Below are positions 23,842 through 36,100 of a stretch of 64,000 bases of DNA, piece after piece. The notes beneath the pieces were generated by a model. The model searched no databases and was not told where the DNA came from. It was given only the letters and a program-made list of their open reading frames with translations. The position numbers were made by a program, and so were the translations under genes. The stretch's first letter is position 1. Each line of letters begins with the position of its first letter. The DNA comes from Toxoplasma gondii ME49 (lineage: Eukaryota; Apicomplexa; Conoidasida; Eucoccidiorida; Sarcocystidae): assembly GCF_000006565.2 (NCBI RefSeq), contig NC_031474.1, forward strand, positions 3,197,662 through 3,261,661, written 5' to 3'.

Positions 23842-26800
23842 CTGGAAAGCAGAAGAAAGCGGCAGGCCTTGGGCAGGTAGACAGGAAGCAGCCGCATGCA
23901 GGGAGAAGCTGACGAGCTCGAGAGAACAGAGACAGGAAGGCGAAGAAGAGAGGAGAAGGCGAAGAAGGGAGAAGAAGAAGACTAGGGGCGAACTGCGGTG
24001 GAGACAAACAGAGAGCAAAAACGAGAAAGGAGGGACGAACAGAAGAAGCGGTGCCGCTGTGAAACGGCCGACGCGGAAACTCACGCACCGACACAGAGAG
24101 AACGACAGCGTTTGGGTTCCGCAAAGAGAGAACTCGACAACGCCTGTGTTTTTGCGAGCAGACGCTCTTTTAAATCCAAAACGGTGCCTCCGGAGAGAAA
24201 GGCATGTGCGGCGAGGAAGATGCAGCGAACGGAACGGCGACAGGCGACGTTAGCGGAATACGCGAAGCCGATGATGGGAGAGAAGAAGACGCAGAAGGGG
24301 AGAAAGTCGAGAGAAAACCTTTTCCAGCCTCAACTTCGAGTGATCAGACGCCTTACACGGAAACACTCAGAAAGCACAAGAGAAAAAAAAGCGAGAAAAT
24401 AAAGTCACGACGGATTGACGGGGAGTGACCGCTGGACGAACGACCGGAAAGGTAGGGGAACGGTGAAGGAGAGAATATCGGGGTACAGAGGGAGGGAAGA
24501 AGGAGAGAGGAAATAAAAGAATACGGAGACAGAAAAAGACAGAATAAACGGAGGGCAAGCAAGTTAAAACAGAGAAAGAGAAAGAAACACTCCCAAATGA
24601 GACTGCTCTACTCTAGGGTGAGAACGGGGCCAGATCGATGGTGCTGCACGGGGACACCCGCAAAAAAGATGGAACGGAGATCTTCTCTGCGCCTTTTATG
24701 TCGATGGATTGTGAAAAGAAAAGCGTTTTTCCTCTTCTCTTGGTCCTGGCGAGCTCCAACGTCGAAAGAAGTCTCTCTAGCGAACAATCTCAGCATGCAC
24801 CGCGGACACGAGAGGCGATGGAGTGCTGCAGAAATGGACAGTGGTGGCAGGGGGACACAGACCTCTAAGAGACAGCAAAAGACTCTTTTTTCCAGTTTTC
24901 AGGACTTGTAAGTTTCTTCATCCATCTCGTTTGGCTTCGATTCAAACTATTTCCTCTGTCTCTTCTTGTCGTCTTCTGTTCTGCCCTTCACTGCACTCAG
25001 ATCAGAAAGTTCTACAGATTTCCCTAGCTCTGCCTGGGTTCCTCTCTCTTTCAGAGTCCCCCGTGTCTCTCTCTCCCTTGCTCGATATGCTGCGCTCTCT
25101 CCCTTCTCCTTTTACGAGGTCGCTCAACCTTTCTCGCTTTCTCTCGGTGTTTCTCGTCTCGTGCGCGGGGTTGTAAATCTGAGCCTCTCTGTGTTCAGAT
25201 CGTTTCTCAGACGATTGTCGCGCTTTTCCTTCCAAGTCATTCGACCTCCATCAGCTCTTTCAGACTTCTTCTCTCCCTCCTTTTCTGTGGCTTCCGGAGC
25301 TCAACGACGTTCAGAGTCTCTACTGCGCTCCTGTGTATCGCCTGCATGCCTCAGCCTTTCTCTGCCTTCCCCAGGAAATAGAAATTGAAAAGGTTCTTTA
25401 AGAAAAGGGAATATCTTCGGGTCATGTATGCTTGCACTTCTCTCTTCTGTGGATTCGCAGTGTTGTCAGAAACGGCGATAAACAATGTCACCCTAACACA
25501 CACACGGGCACACGACCGCGGAGCTCCCGTCTCTGCTTCCATATCTTATTTCCAGGAGAGTTTCGCGCTTGCAAATCCAATTCGAGATGGGGAGTGCCCT
25601 GACGCATGCAAGAGAAAGTGCACAGAACATGGAGGTCAGGAGAGTTGTGGTGGATCGAAGCAGCACCCTGCAGCAAGCTCGGTGGGCGCAACGACTTAGA
25701 TCGGCTGGAACAGACCGTCAAATCGAATCCTAATCAACTGAACTCAGTGTTACACAGTTGAACTGGGGAAACACCGTGTGCTGTGACTCATCTTTTCTCG
25801 CAAACCACTGAGATCACAGAACTAGGAGACCAACTCGCAGTCGACACTCTCCAGAAAGGGCGACACCATCGAGGGCTGTTCTTGGGTGAAGAACTGGAGA
25901 ACAACGAGCGTTTTAGACGCGAAGGAAAATGTGCCCTGCTTCTCCTGGAACGAGAAAACTCCACAGCATGCACCTGGACCGTATACGTGTTCGAAATAAA
26001 AAGGCAGAAGTGAAACAGGCACAAGCAGCTGCAGCGCAACGCCACACTTTGCACAGAGACAGCATCTACTTCTAATGGAATAGCAACGATGCATTTTCTA
26101 ACTGCGTACGTAGCTACGCCAGTACCAGAGACACTGATATACCTTTATGTGGTTCTTACAGCTCGGGATAGAGGTTTTTTCTGGATTTTTCTTCTGCACT
26201 AGGAGCCGAATACAGAAAAAAGCCAGAAACTTGGAATTCTTTCTCCGTGTCCAGGTCGGCTCATGTGCTGGCCGCGAAGGCTTTTGGAGCAATGCGTCGA
26301 ATTCCTGGTTTCCACCTGGATGTTAATTGAGAACTCCTTCATTTTGGCTGTTAGCGTTCCTGAGAGTCCGTGCGTGACCTCTAGTCGGGGGTTGAAGATT
26401 TTGTCCTGTAACAGTTAAAAACAACCGGGCATGTCTCAGGGCAGGCTTCTCTGTTTGCAAAGCCTAGGGAAGACTTCTGTTTTATGAGTGAAGTTTTCTC
26501 TGGACAGCAACCCCCCAGTTTCCTAGGACCATCAGTGAAGTGTTTTGGTCTCATTCCATGAACGCACTGAGCTAAATAGGCGCAACAACTTTCCAGGGTT
26601 TACCAGGTTTACAGACACGCCAAAACGATATCAATGTTTCGGATCTGGTGGAACAGCAGATCAAAGAAATGCTAATTGACTAAGTTGGTTTGTAGTGGGG
26701 AGTCGGCATTTCGATGAAGCATTGCCTAAATGTGTTGTCAACGACCTGGGTCAGAGGAATTGTTACAGCGTCACCACACCTTGGTGATGTACCCCAACGT

Positions 26801-29570
26801 GGAACATTCTCCCTCTTGCCACAGCAGCCTGAGTTCTGCTCTCCAATTCAAGAGCCATGATCCTTGTGTCTTTAATGCCTGCTTTGCACGGAGGATATGG
26901 CAGCTTCCTAGTACCAGTGTATGTAGCCGTTCGGAGGTCGTTTTCCCGAAGACCTAATGCAATTTGTTGCAACTTGTGGAAGTCGCAGACGCGCAGAACT
27001 TCCCAAGTAGTTATGTCCATGCAGATAGATGGACGGGTACTGCAAATCTATCTACGTGAAAACTCTGCCTTTCTAAACGCGCGCACAAATGTGTATAGGT
27101 AGGGTTGTTTCCACAGGAGAGGTGGATGTGGAAGTGCACGTTTGATTTCGGAGTGATTTTATTGGGGGAAAATCAAGTGGAGAGTGCGGGAGAATGAAGG
27201 TCGACGGAATGCGGGAACTTTCACTCCTCTCGTCTGCACTAACCAAGGGAAGTGACACGGACAGAGGAGCGGATGCGTCCGTTTACACTGGGAAGTGTGA
27301 CCGGAAGGTGTCGGACTCTCAAACTCCTAGTTTTTTGCACTCCATGAGAATGTCACCGAAACCGTCCTTTCCTGGAGACAAAACGGGTGACCCGGACGTG
27401 AGTAAGAACGACGCAGAGGCCAAGCGCCTATAAAAACACAAAGCTGGTCTTCTATCAACCAGCGCTCCGGACTTTCCCTAACTGAGTCTCTTCCAGTTAT
27501 CCAAGTGATGAAAAACCATCAAACCTACAGTGAACCCCTCTCTCGTGAAGTAACGTCAAGCAGCTCGAGATAGATTCACACACACTTTCACATCATACAT
27601 CCACGCGTAGTAGAGCCTCTGTAGACATCGGTAAAAACAGTCCGTGCAGGTCGACGCGTCCCCGGTGCCCTCGAAAGGAGAAGCGTTTCCGATTAAAAAG
27701 GTTTTCTTTCCCCGTCCCCTCCGTGTTTTGTACTTTCCTTTTTGTGCCGCACATGCGCAGGGATCCGCGCACGGACGTGACGGGACCTCAGGTGACAGGG
27801 TTGCCACGGAAGGCTCCTCTGGATGAAAGTGGAGATCCGAGCCAGTTGATAGGTAAACTGGATCTTTGGGTGGGACAGTTCCATCAAACCGAATGCCACT
27901 CTTCGCAAGAAGACTAATTCAGTGAAGCGCGGTAGACAATTGGCGTCTGCCGTTAACAGATGAGGGTATAAAAGGCAACAACTTCAAGCGCGGCATCTGT
28001 ACGCCTGCAGGGTTCCTCTCGAAGCACACGTTCTGTCGTGTACATTGGAAGCTCGTTCCCGCGGGTGCTAGCTCGGCGCAGTTCGCGCATTTCTGTGGGT
28101 CTTGCTCTCCAAAAGATTCTCTATTTTTCGGGCACCTTTTTCCTTTTTCTCGCGCGCGTGTCCGGGCGGATCTGCTTCGCTCATAAGCTGGTGTGAGGCC
28201 GTCACTTTTTTCGCGAGAACTCTCGCAAAGACCGCAGCCAGCCACTGCCGCAAGTTTACTTTGCGGCACAGCTCTTCTTCGAGTGTGTGTGCAACGTCCT
28301 GCGCTTTTCGGCGATATCGTCGCTTCGGCGCCCGTTCTTCCCTTCGCGAAAAGCGCTTGCTTCTCTCGCATGTGTAGCGCGTCGATTGAGATTTTTCAGA
28401 CGGAAAACTCCGCGAAAACTACGAAAAACGTGGATGGGACACCGTGCTCAACGCACGCGGGCGAAACTTGACTTGCAGCAGTGTGTCCGAGCACTTGCCA
28501 CGGCGCCACAGACCGCGGCCTTCCGGTTTTCCTTTGCAGATTTCCGTGGAAAACTCCGAGTCAAGTGAGAAAAAAACACCTCGAGACTTTACACACTCCA
28601 TTCGTTCTTCCGGTTGCGCCAGTCTCGCGCGAGATCGCAAACAAGCGCTTTTCACACGCTCCCAAACACGCAGCTGGACGTTGTCGATGAGGAAAAGCCA
28701 GCCGTTTGCAAGCGCTCGACCGATCGTAGGCCCGTGCATGCACTTTTTCTCGTTTCCAGTAAGTGTGTAGAAACCGGAAACGGCGAGCAAACGTTTTCGC
28801 ACGCCTGGCCCCGACGATCTTGTCTCAACTTGGTTTCCCGATTCCATTGTTCTGCGCTCCGTCCGCGGATTTGCCGCATTCACAGCAGCAGCGCCAGCCC
28901 AAGGTGCCGTCTGGGCTTTTTCTGCGTACGCGTTTTTGAATCTTTTTGGATGCATGCGGACATCTTTCTGCCGGCAGAGGACGCGAAATGTGCGAAGGAG
29001 TCTTGCTCGAGGTCCGTTAAAGTAAGGCCTCGCGAGACACTCTGAGTCTTTACTGTCTCAACTGCTTCGATGCCCATCTCCCCTTTTGTTCGTTTTCACG
29101 GATCTGTGCTCTTCCCCGATCTCTGGGATCTTGAACTTCGTCTGGGTCTGTTTCTGTCTCTCCAGATGTCCTGGAATCTTCTCACTCGAGTTCTCGCTCT
29201 CCCGTTCTTTCCCCCTGCCCCCCACCCCCCAGAGAAGGCGCCCCCGACGTTCACCTCCTCGTTTCTGCCGCTCTTCGCTGTGCGGCGACCAGGTGGTAGT
29301 CCCCGCGTTTTCTGATTGGTCGACTGCCCCCTCGCATTTCGCGTCTCCTTGCCGATTTTCCTCCAGGCGCGTCCGCGGAGGAAAGTCCACAGTGGCGTTG
29401 CAGCACGCGACAGAGAGCGGAAAGAACGCGAGACGTCGGGAAGGCGCGTTGCGCTCGCCTTCTCCCTCGGAGGCAGAAGACAGGAGAGAGAGGGGCGCGG
29501 AAGTGAGTGTCTTGGCAGGCGACATTGGAGACAGGACGCGAGAGACCAGCAAGGACGCGGAGGAATAACC
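23842..29570. other. Spacer: VMA21-like upstream region, lower-GC island and phosphatase 5' leader
   Basis: 23842-24600 is purine-rich on the plus strand and should include the missing first exon or exons of the VMA21-like gene. 24890-25380 is pyrimidine-rich on the plus strand. About 25400-27900 is visibly richer in A and T, with only short frames and no recognisable gene or RNA. 27900-29570 returns to higher GC and probably carries the promoter and 5' UTR of the phosphatase. Frames there on both strands are not supported by any family match. Confidence 0.6.
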
Positions 29571-29591
29571 ATGCAAGAAAATGGCGACTGA
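29571..29591 (+). promoter_or_regulatory. Short upstream ORF overlapping the phosphatase start
   Basis: ATG at 29571 in a good context (ACCATGC) opens a seven-codon frame (MQENGD, stop TGA at 29589-29591). It overlaps, one base out of frame, the proposed main ATG at 29581. If transcribed this way, ribosomes would meet the short frame first and terminate 9-11 bases past the main start, which is a layout that usually lowers translation. Confidence 0.6.
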
Positions 29592-30115
29592 AGGTGTAGA
29601 GCTCTCAGACTCGGCGGGGGAAGAAAGAGGCGCCACCGCATTCGAAGATGATTTTCTGGAAAGCTTGAAATCACTCTCCGATGTTTACTCAGCTCAGCAG
29701 CGAAACTGGTACGAGGACATGACATGTTTCACCCTTGAGATGCTTCCGAGCGGCCTTCCAAACGTTGCTTTTCGAGGAGTTCGCGTGTCTCCACACTCTA
29801 TGGAAGCGTTTCTCTATTTCTGCGTCGTTGTCTGTGTGGATAGAACTGCCAGTCGACTTGTGTAGGACGGAGACCCGAGGTGCCTAAGAGAGAGAGAGGC
29901 AGAGCTTCTTCACATACGCAGCTTCCGTCCACATGCCTACTGTAGATACAGCGAACTCTCGAGTTTCTCTCAGGTCTTTGCTTTCTTTAATTTTTAACCA
30001 TTCAGTTGATACGTCGTGGGGGTATCATGCCTCTGCTCGTTCGATGATAGATATACAGTAGTGAACCGCAACGTAGTTCTCTACATCTACGTTTCAACGT
30101 GTATGCATTATGCGT

Positions 30116-30157
<42 letters not shown>

Positions 30158-33100
30158 GCATTGATATCTGCACGCGTGTATATACGCGTATTTGTGTAGG
30201 TTTATGGAGGTCTTTTGGGGTCGTTCACTGTTTTTTCTTTATTTGTTTCTGCAGTTACATACAGGGGGAGACAGGGGAGCTTCCTCCAGCTCCTTCGGAC
30301 TCCAAGCGGACGGTGTTTCTGGACATCGACGAGACCTTGGTTCACGTGACTCCGTACCCTCTGCCTTTTGTGAAACCGGACGCAACGTTTCTTCTTCAAG
30401 AGCACCGGCGTCCCTCAGACCCACCAGGTGTGTCTCCCGAGTACCTGCCAGGTGTCTCTGCGGGGGCGGCTCCACGCGCGGCGCTGCTGCATGTGTACTA
30501 CCGGCCGTTTCTGATGCCGTTCTTGGAGAACTTGCTCCAGACGAATCGGTGCGAACTGGTCGCCTTCACGGCCGCTCTGCGCGAGTATGCAGACCCGATC
30601 TTGGACGGAATCGAAACGAAGCTGGGGGGCGCCCGAGGGAGCGTCTTCGCGGCTCGGCTGTACAGACAGCACTGCGCGCGGGCGCCTCGCTCGCCCCTCG
30701 TCCCTCCCGCCTTCTTCGAGGACGCTCATGCGGACTTTCACTCTGCCGAAGGCTTCGAAGCGGCGGAGCGTGGGGACCAGACAGCAGAGGGCTCGCCGGA
30801 GGCCGCGCGAGAAGAAGAGTGCGGGCAAAAACGAGGTGAAGACGCAGGCGAAGAAGATCGAAAGGAGGAGCGCGAGCCTGTCGAGGCAAGTAAGGGAGGA
30901 AAGCGTAAGCAAGCCGAGTTAGATGTGGGCGGCAGGAAGCGAAAAGCCACCACGGAAGACCTGGTCCCAGGCGACAGTGGAGAGGCAGAGCGCGTGAACG
31001 CCGGTCTCTCAGAAAACACCCCACAAGAAGAAGGAGAAGAAAGAGAAGGAGAGAGAGAGGCCGGAAACACAGTGTCGGAGGGGGACGAGCTCGCGAGGCC
31101 AGGAGAGAGGTGTGGCGGTTCTCAGCCGAGAGGATGCGAACGCAGACCAGACGCAGAGACGACGGGGGCGGGTGCGCCAACTGTGCCTCTGCCTCTGTCC
31201 CCGACATCGTTCGATCTGCGGAGGGCGTTGACGGAGAGCGACCACGACGAGGACGATCTGTACAATCAGCAGTTGGTCGAGGCCGAGGAGTTTCTCTACG
31301 TGAAGGACTTGGTGCATGCAGCGCCTTCGCGCTGTCTGTCGCGCTGTGTGTTGCTCGACAACTCGGTCGTCTCCTTGGCTGCTCAACTTGCGAACGGCTT
31401 GCTGCTGCGGCCCTTCTACGGGGACCCGCAGGACCGCGAACTCGAAGGGGTGCTGGCCTTTCTCCTGGATCTCCTCGAGAAGACTGGTGACATTCGCGAG
31501 AGCATGAAAGAGTCCGGCATGCTACACAAAGTCACGCAAATGCTCCTGCTGCTGCCGGAGCTCCGCGAGTCCTTGGCACTCTCAGCGCCTCTCAAAGCCG
31601 AGCTCGACCTTTACTTGCGCGAAGGCCGCGAATCGGCAGAGGCGATGGCGTCGGCGGCGCAGAGTGAGCTTGAGGAAGGCGCAGCCGAAGCAATTGCCGC
31701 AGAGACCGAAAGGAAAGGAAGCGAGCGCGGTGACAGCGAGAAGAAGGAGACCGGAACCGTGAGGAGACGCAGAGGCCGACGGAGTCGCAGACAAACGCAG
31801 TCCGAGGGCGTCACACGAAGCAGAAGAGGCGAAGGAGGAAAACGCGAGCGAGCACTCGGCGAGACGGGAGTGAAGGGTCGTGAACGAGTGTGCGTATCGG
31901 CAAGCGACAACTCGGTTCACGAGCAAGACATGGACGAAGACGACCTGCACGAGAGCGAGAGTCTCTCTCCCTTTCTCACCGACCACGAAGCGCCTTCTTC
32001 CTCATCTCTTTCGCGCGCGAGCTCGCCTGAGGCAGTTGACGCGACGCGTCTCGTCGACGCTCTGTCGGCTTTTCCTTTGCTGTCAAAGTCACACGATGAT
32101 GAGACATGTCGGTCGACAGAGCCGCCGTCAACGCAGGTCGCACTTGAGAGTCCGGCCAGTGTCTCGTCGCCGCCCTCACTGCCTGCCTCGTTCCTCCTTG
32201 CAGCGTCCCCTCCAGCGTCGCCTTCGCGCCCAAGCGACCCGCCGCCAGCGCCGGAGGCCGCCGAAGAGCCTGGGTCTTTCGACTGCGTATGTGGATGCCC
32301 TTCCGAGCGCGGCATTCGCTGCTGCGGCGAGGAGAACCTCCCAGCAGAGGGCGACAGGCTGTCCGAGAAGGCCGGTGGCGAGTGCACACAAGGGTGTGGG
32401 GAAGAGGGAGAGATGAGAGCGGTTGCGGGGCCTGAGCACTGTTCTGTCTTAGGTGGACGTCGGGACTGCTCGACTCAGAGAGAGGAAACGGGGGACGCCA
32501 GAGAGTGTACCTTCGCAGCAAGCGGCTGGCCCCAGGGCCGCCTCCCCGTGCTTCTCGCTTCGGCGGGGAACGAAAGCGCATGCAGCAGAGGCCAGGGCGA
32601 AGACGCTGGTGGAGAGGAGACTTCGGAACCGAAGAGCATCGAGCTCACCAAAGCGGCGCTCGTGGAAGGGGGCTGCAAAAGTACGCATGCGTCGGAAGAA
32701 GCGAAAGACGACGAGCAGGTAGAGGGGTCGCGCGGGCATGTCGACGCTGCCTTTCTTCCAGAAAGCTTCTACCTGAGTCAGGGCCGAGGCGCGGGGGACA
32801 TGGCCAATCCCTTGTCCGACGCACCAGATGTCTCAGAGAGCAGCTGGCCTTCCTACGAGTCTCTCCAGATCTGGCCTGCCCGCGAAGAGGCGACGAACTC
32901 TAGGTCAGGGACCTTCCTGGAAGAGAATCCGTCTGTCCTCTCAGTCGCGTTGTCCTACGTTGACACTCGGCCCCCTGGTGAGGACAGATTGCAAGGCGAC
33001 GACGGCGAGATTCCGAGCGTTTGTCCTCCGGTTCTCGTCTCTACTTCGAGCGTTGTTCACGGTCAAACACTCTCGCTTCCTCGAGTGTCAGCAGGACTCC

Positions 33101-36100
33101 CGTCGGGGCCAAGTTATCCCAGCGCCTCGCGCCTCCATCCCGAAGAGCGTGATCCGGGCCGGCGGTCGGATCGCCCTGCTCTGCCCCATCTCGCGATGCC
33201 GCCGTCGTCTCCACCTCCGTCCCCACACCTCACCTCCTTGGCTCCGCCACTGCCCTTCTCTCTCCCTGTCCCTCCCCCTTCTTCGCCTTCAACGCCTTCT
33301 GCATCTTCTCTCCCGCGCCCAGAGCGCTTCAGAGCCGCCAGACAATTCACCTTTCACCTTCAAGAGCCGACTCCGCAAGGCTCCCGGCCTCGCCAGCATC
33401 TCAGGGATCTTGGAGGCCCTCGCGGATTCAACCAGGAAGGTGCATGCGTTCCCTTCGCTGCCCAGGGCGCTGCGTACTCGCCGTCAAGGACCAGCTCGGA
33501 GTACCCCGATCCTTCTCTGCCGCCGCCGGCTCTCGCTGGGGGCGCTGCTCATCCGGGGGCACGCGATGCCCAGGAAGGGACAGAGGAGACCCAAGGGGCC
33601 CCAGGCGCGAGGCTCGAGCGCGGGGCGCGGCCCACAGAGAAAAGAAGCGAAAGAAAAGAGACATATCACGCAGCAGCGAGTACGCGAGGAAGCCAACCTG
33701 AGCCGCGCGTCCTGCGACACCCCCAGGCCGAACAAGGCAAGCCTGGAAGCTCCGCAGTTTCCTCCCTTCGTCCTCTCGCTTCTTGTTCTCCTTCGTCTGT
33801 TTCTTCTCTGGTGTCTTCGACTTCCGCGGCCCCGCGGCCACCGCGGGTGGCTGCCCAACCGCGCCCCACACAGGTGAACGGGGGGACCATGTCTGAGGCC
33901 CAGACGGCGAAGAGTTCGACGCAGCTCGCGCCCGAGAGTCTCTGTCGGTCCCCGTCCCCGTCATCCCTCGTGCGTGGTTCGCCCCCTGCTCCTGCAGGCT
34001 CCAAGAAGAGGCCGGAGAAAGCCAATGACGAGGTCGAGGCCCAGCGAGACAGCGAAACACAGGGCACTGGTCAGGACAAGAAGGAGGGCGATGACGCCCC
34101 TGCACCCAGCAAGGGTGCGGCGAACCCCCAGAGCTCAGCGAACCAACAGAGTGCAAAGAAACCGTCCAGCGCGGCTGGGCATTCTGTCGGTCAGGTGCTC
34201 GCCCGTCAGAAACCGCATGCAGCTCGCGCGAGCTCGTTGCCTGCAAAGAGTTCCCCGAACCCCACACAGCTGCGACAGGAGACTCCTCGCATGAAGGCCG
34301 AGGGCCAGGGGGCGCCTCAGACGGAAGTGAAGAAACGCATCACGCCGTCCAGCTGGCGAGAGGAGCGCGTGCAGCTGACTGGGCGGGGAGATCTTCGAAG
34401 GCCGGTGTCCACGGTGCAGGGCTCACACAGTCGCCCAGCGGGTGTTTGCGTCGCGGCGCCAAAGACCATTCGTGGAGTATCGGGCTACTGCGGGGCAGCT
34501 GTCTCTCTTGGGGGCTCCTCCTCGTCGCCTGGACTCCGAGCAAGCGGCGGGAAGAAGTCGAAAAAAACCTTGGAGTCGCAGGTGTTGTCTCCCCAGAAGG
34601 GCTGGTGCGAGAGGCTGACAGCTTCTCTTGGGTGTCAGTCTGCCACTGTTCACAGTGAAGCCTCGACTCCAACGCAGCGAACGAGTGCTGTCTCCATCCC
34701 TTGTTCCGTCTCACCACAGCTCCAGGGGGTTCGTGGATGCAGCCAGTCGAGCAAGCGCGTCTTTCTCCCTGTCTCGTCAACGGCAGGAATGCCAGGCGTA
34801 CACAGCGCAGGCAGAGTCTCGGTTTCTCGTTCAGAAGCGCATCAGGTTGTTTCGCGTCTGGAGGCTCCCTCGCCTCATACACCAGCGGCAGCGAGTGTGC
34901 GTTCAAAGAGTGCAGGGCCTGGGCTTAAGTCCACGGAGTCTCCGACCTCGCAAGTCGTCTTTCGCCAGTACGGAGGCGTCATGAATGGAGCCCAAGGTGA
35001 CAGTCGCGTCGTGCTCGCCTGCGTCTCCCAGAGGCCTCCAAACGTCTCTTCTGCCCCTACGGTTCTACCAGTCACCGGAGCTCTACCGGCTTCTGGGGCT
35101 CCACAGTGGAGTTTGGGGGCGGGGACAGAGCCGCAGAGAGACCGGAGTGCGTCCTCGTCGGAAGTTTTGCTGTGGCACAACGAGGGTGAAGAGAGACAGC
35201 ACAGCGCACAGAGTCGTGTACGTTCTTCCGAGGAACGGGAAGACGAGGAAGGCGAAACTCGCGAAGTCGAAGTTTACTTTGCTGCGCCGCCCCAGGTGCC
35301 CTCCTGCCTTGATTCGGCGGCGACTGCTGTTTCAAGGCGCGCGAGAGAGACAGGAGTCGAATCGGTGACGAAGTATGTAGATAAGGAGGACCCTTCGCTT
35401 CCTTCAAAGTTCCAGTCTTATGCAGCTGTCCCTGCCGCCTCTTCCTCCGCTGTAGCCACCACGTCGACGCCCATTCAACGGCCGCTCGCCTCTCAGAGCA
35501 CTCCGGGGTCTGCTCTGAGGGGGGGGTCTCCAGTTTCTCCAGCCTCCTCCTCGCGGATGTCTCTCGTCTCTTGCTCATCCCCCGCCGCTGCGCAGGGAGG
35601 CTCCCCTGCAGTTGCAGCGGCGCTGTCTCCACGTTTTGTGCAGCCTGTGCTGTTTGTGGGGAACAAGACGAATTCGGTGGCTTTCGGATCCCTGGTCTCC
35701 GTACCGGGGGCGCGAGAGCTGAAGCGCGACTTCATTCCTTCCTCAGGTGCTCAGGAGACACCCATCGGTATGCTTCGTGTCTCTTCTTCCTCGGCGGGGG
35801 GCAAGGCACCAGCCTTCGGACCTTCGCCCCTGTCTCCGGCCTCTCGCACGGATGCGTCGGTCGTGGCACCGGCGTCAACTCTGATGTTTTACCCTGTCTC
35901 CCCGCGCCCCGAGGCCCAGACCGGCATGTCTCTGTCCCCTCTGGGTGCGGGCGGCTTGGGCGCGAAAAACAGCGATTCCTCTCGGCCTCAGTCGTCCAGA
36001 ACTCCACCGGTTGGAGGGGCTGCATGCGCACCACAAACCGTTACCTGGCAAGGCGAAATGTCTCCTGTCTCCGGGCGGAACTCGCCGATGTCGGTCAACC

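Noticed and set aside
25680..25760. Possible tRNA T-loop-like string (AAATCGAATCCTAAT)
   Set aside because: No matching acceptor, D-arm or anticodon stem could be folded around it.
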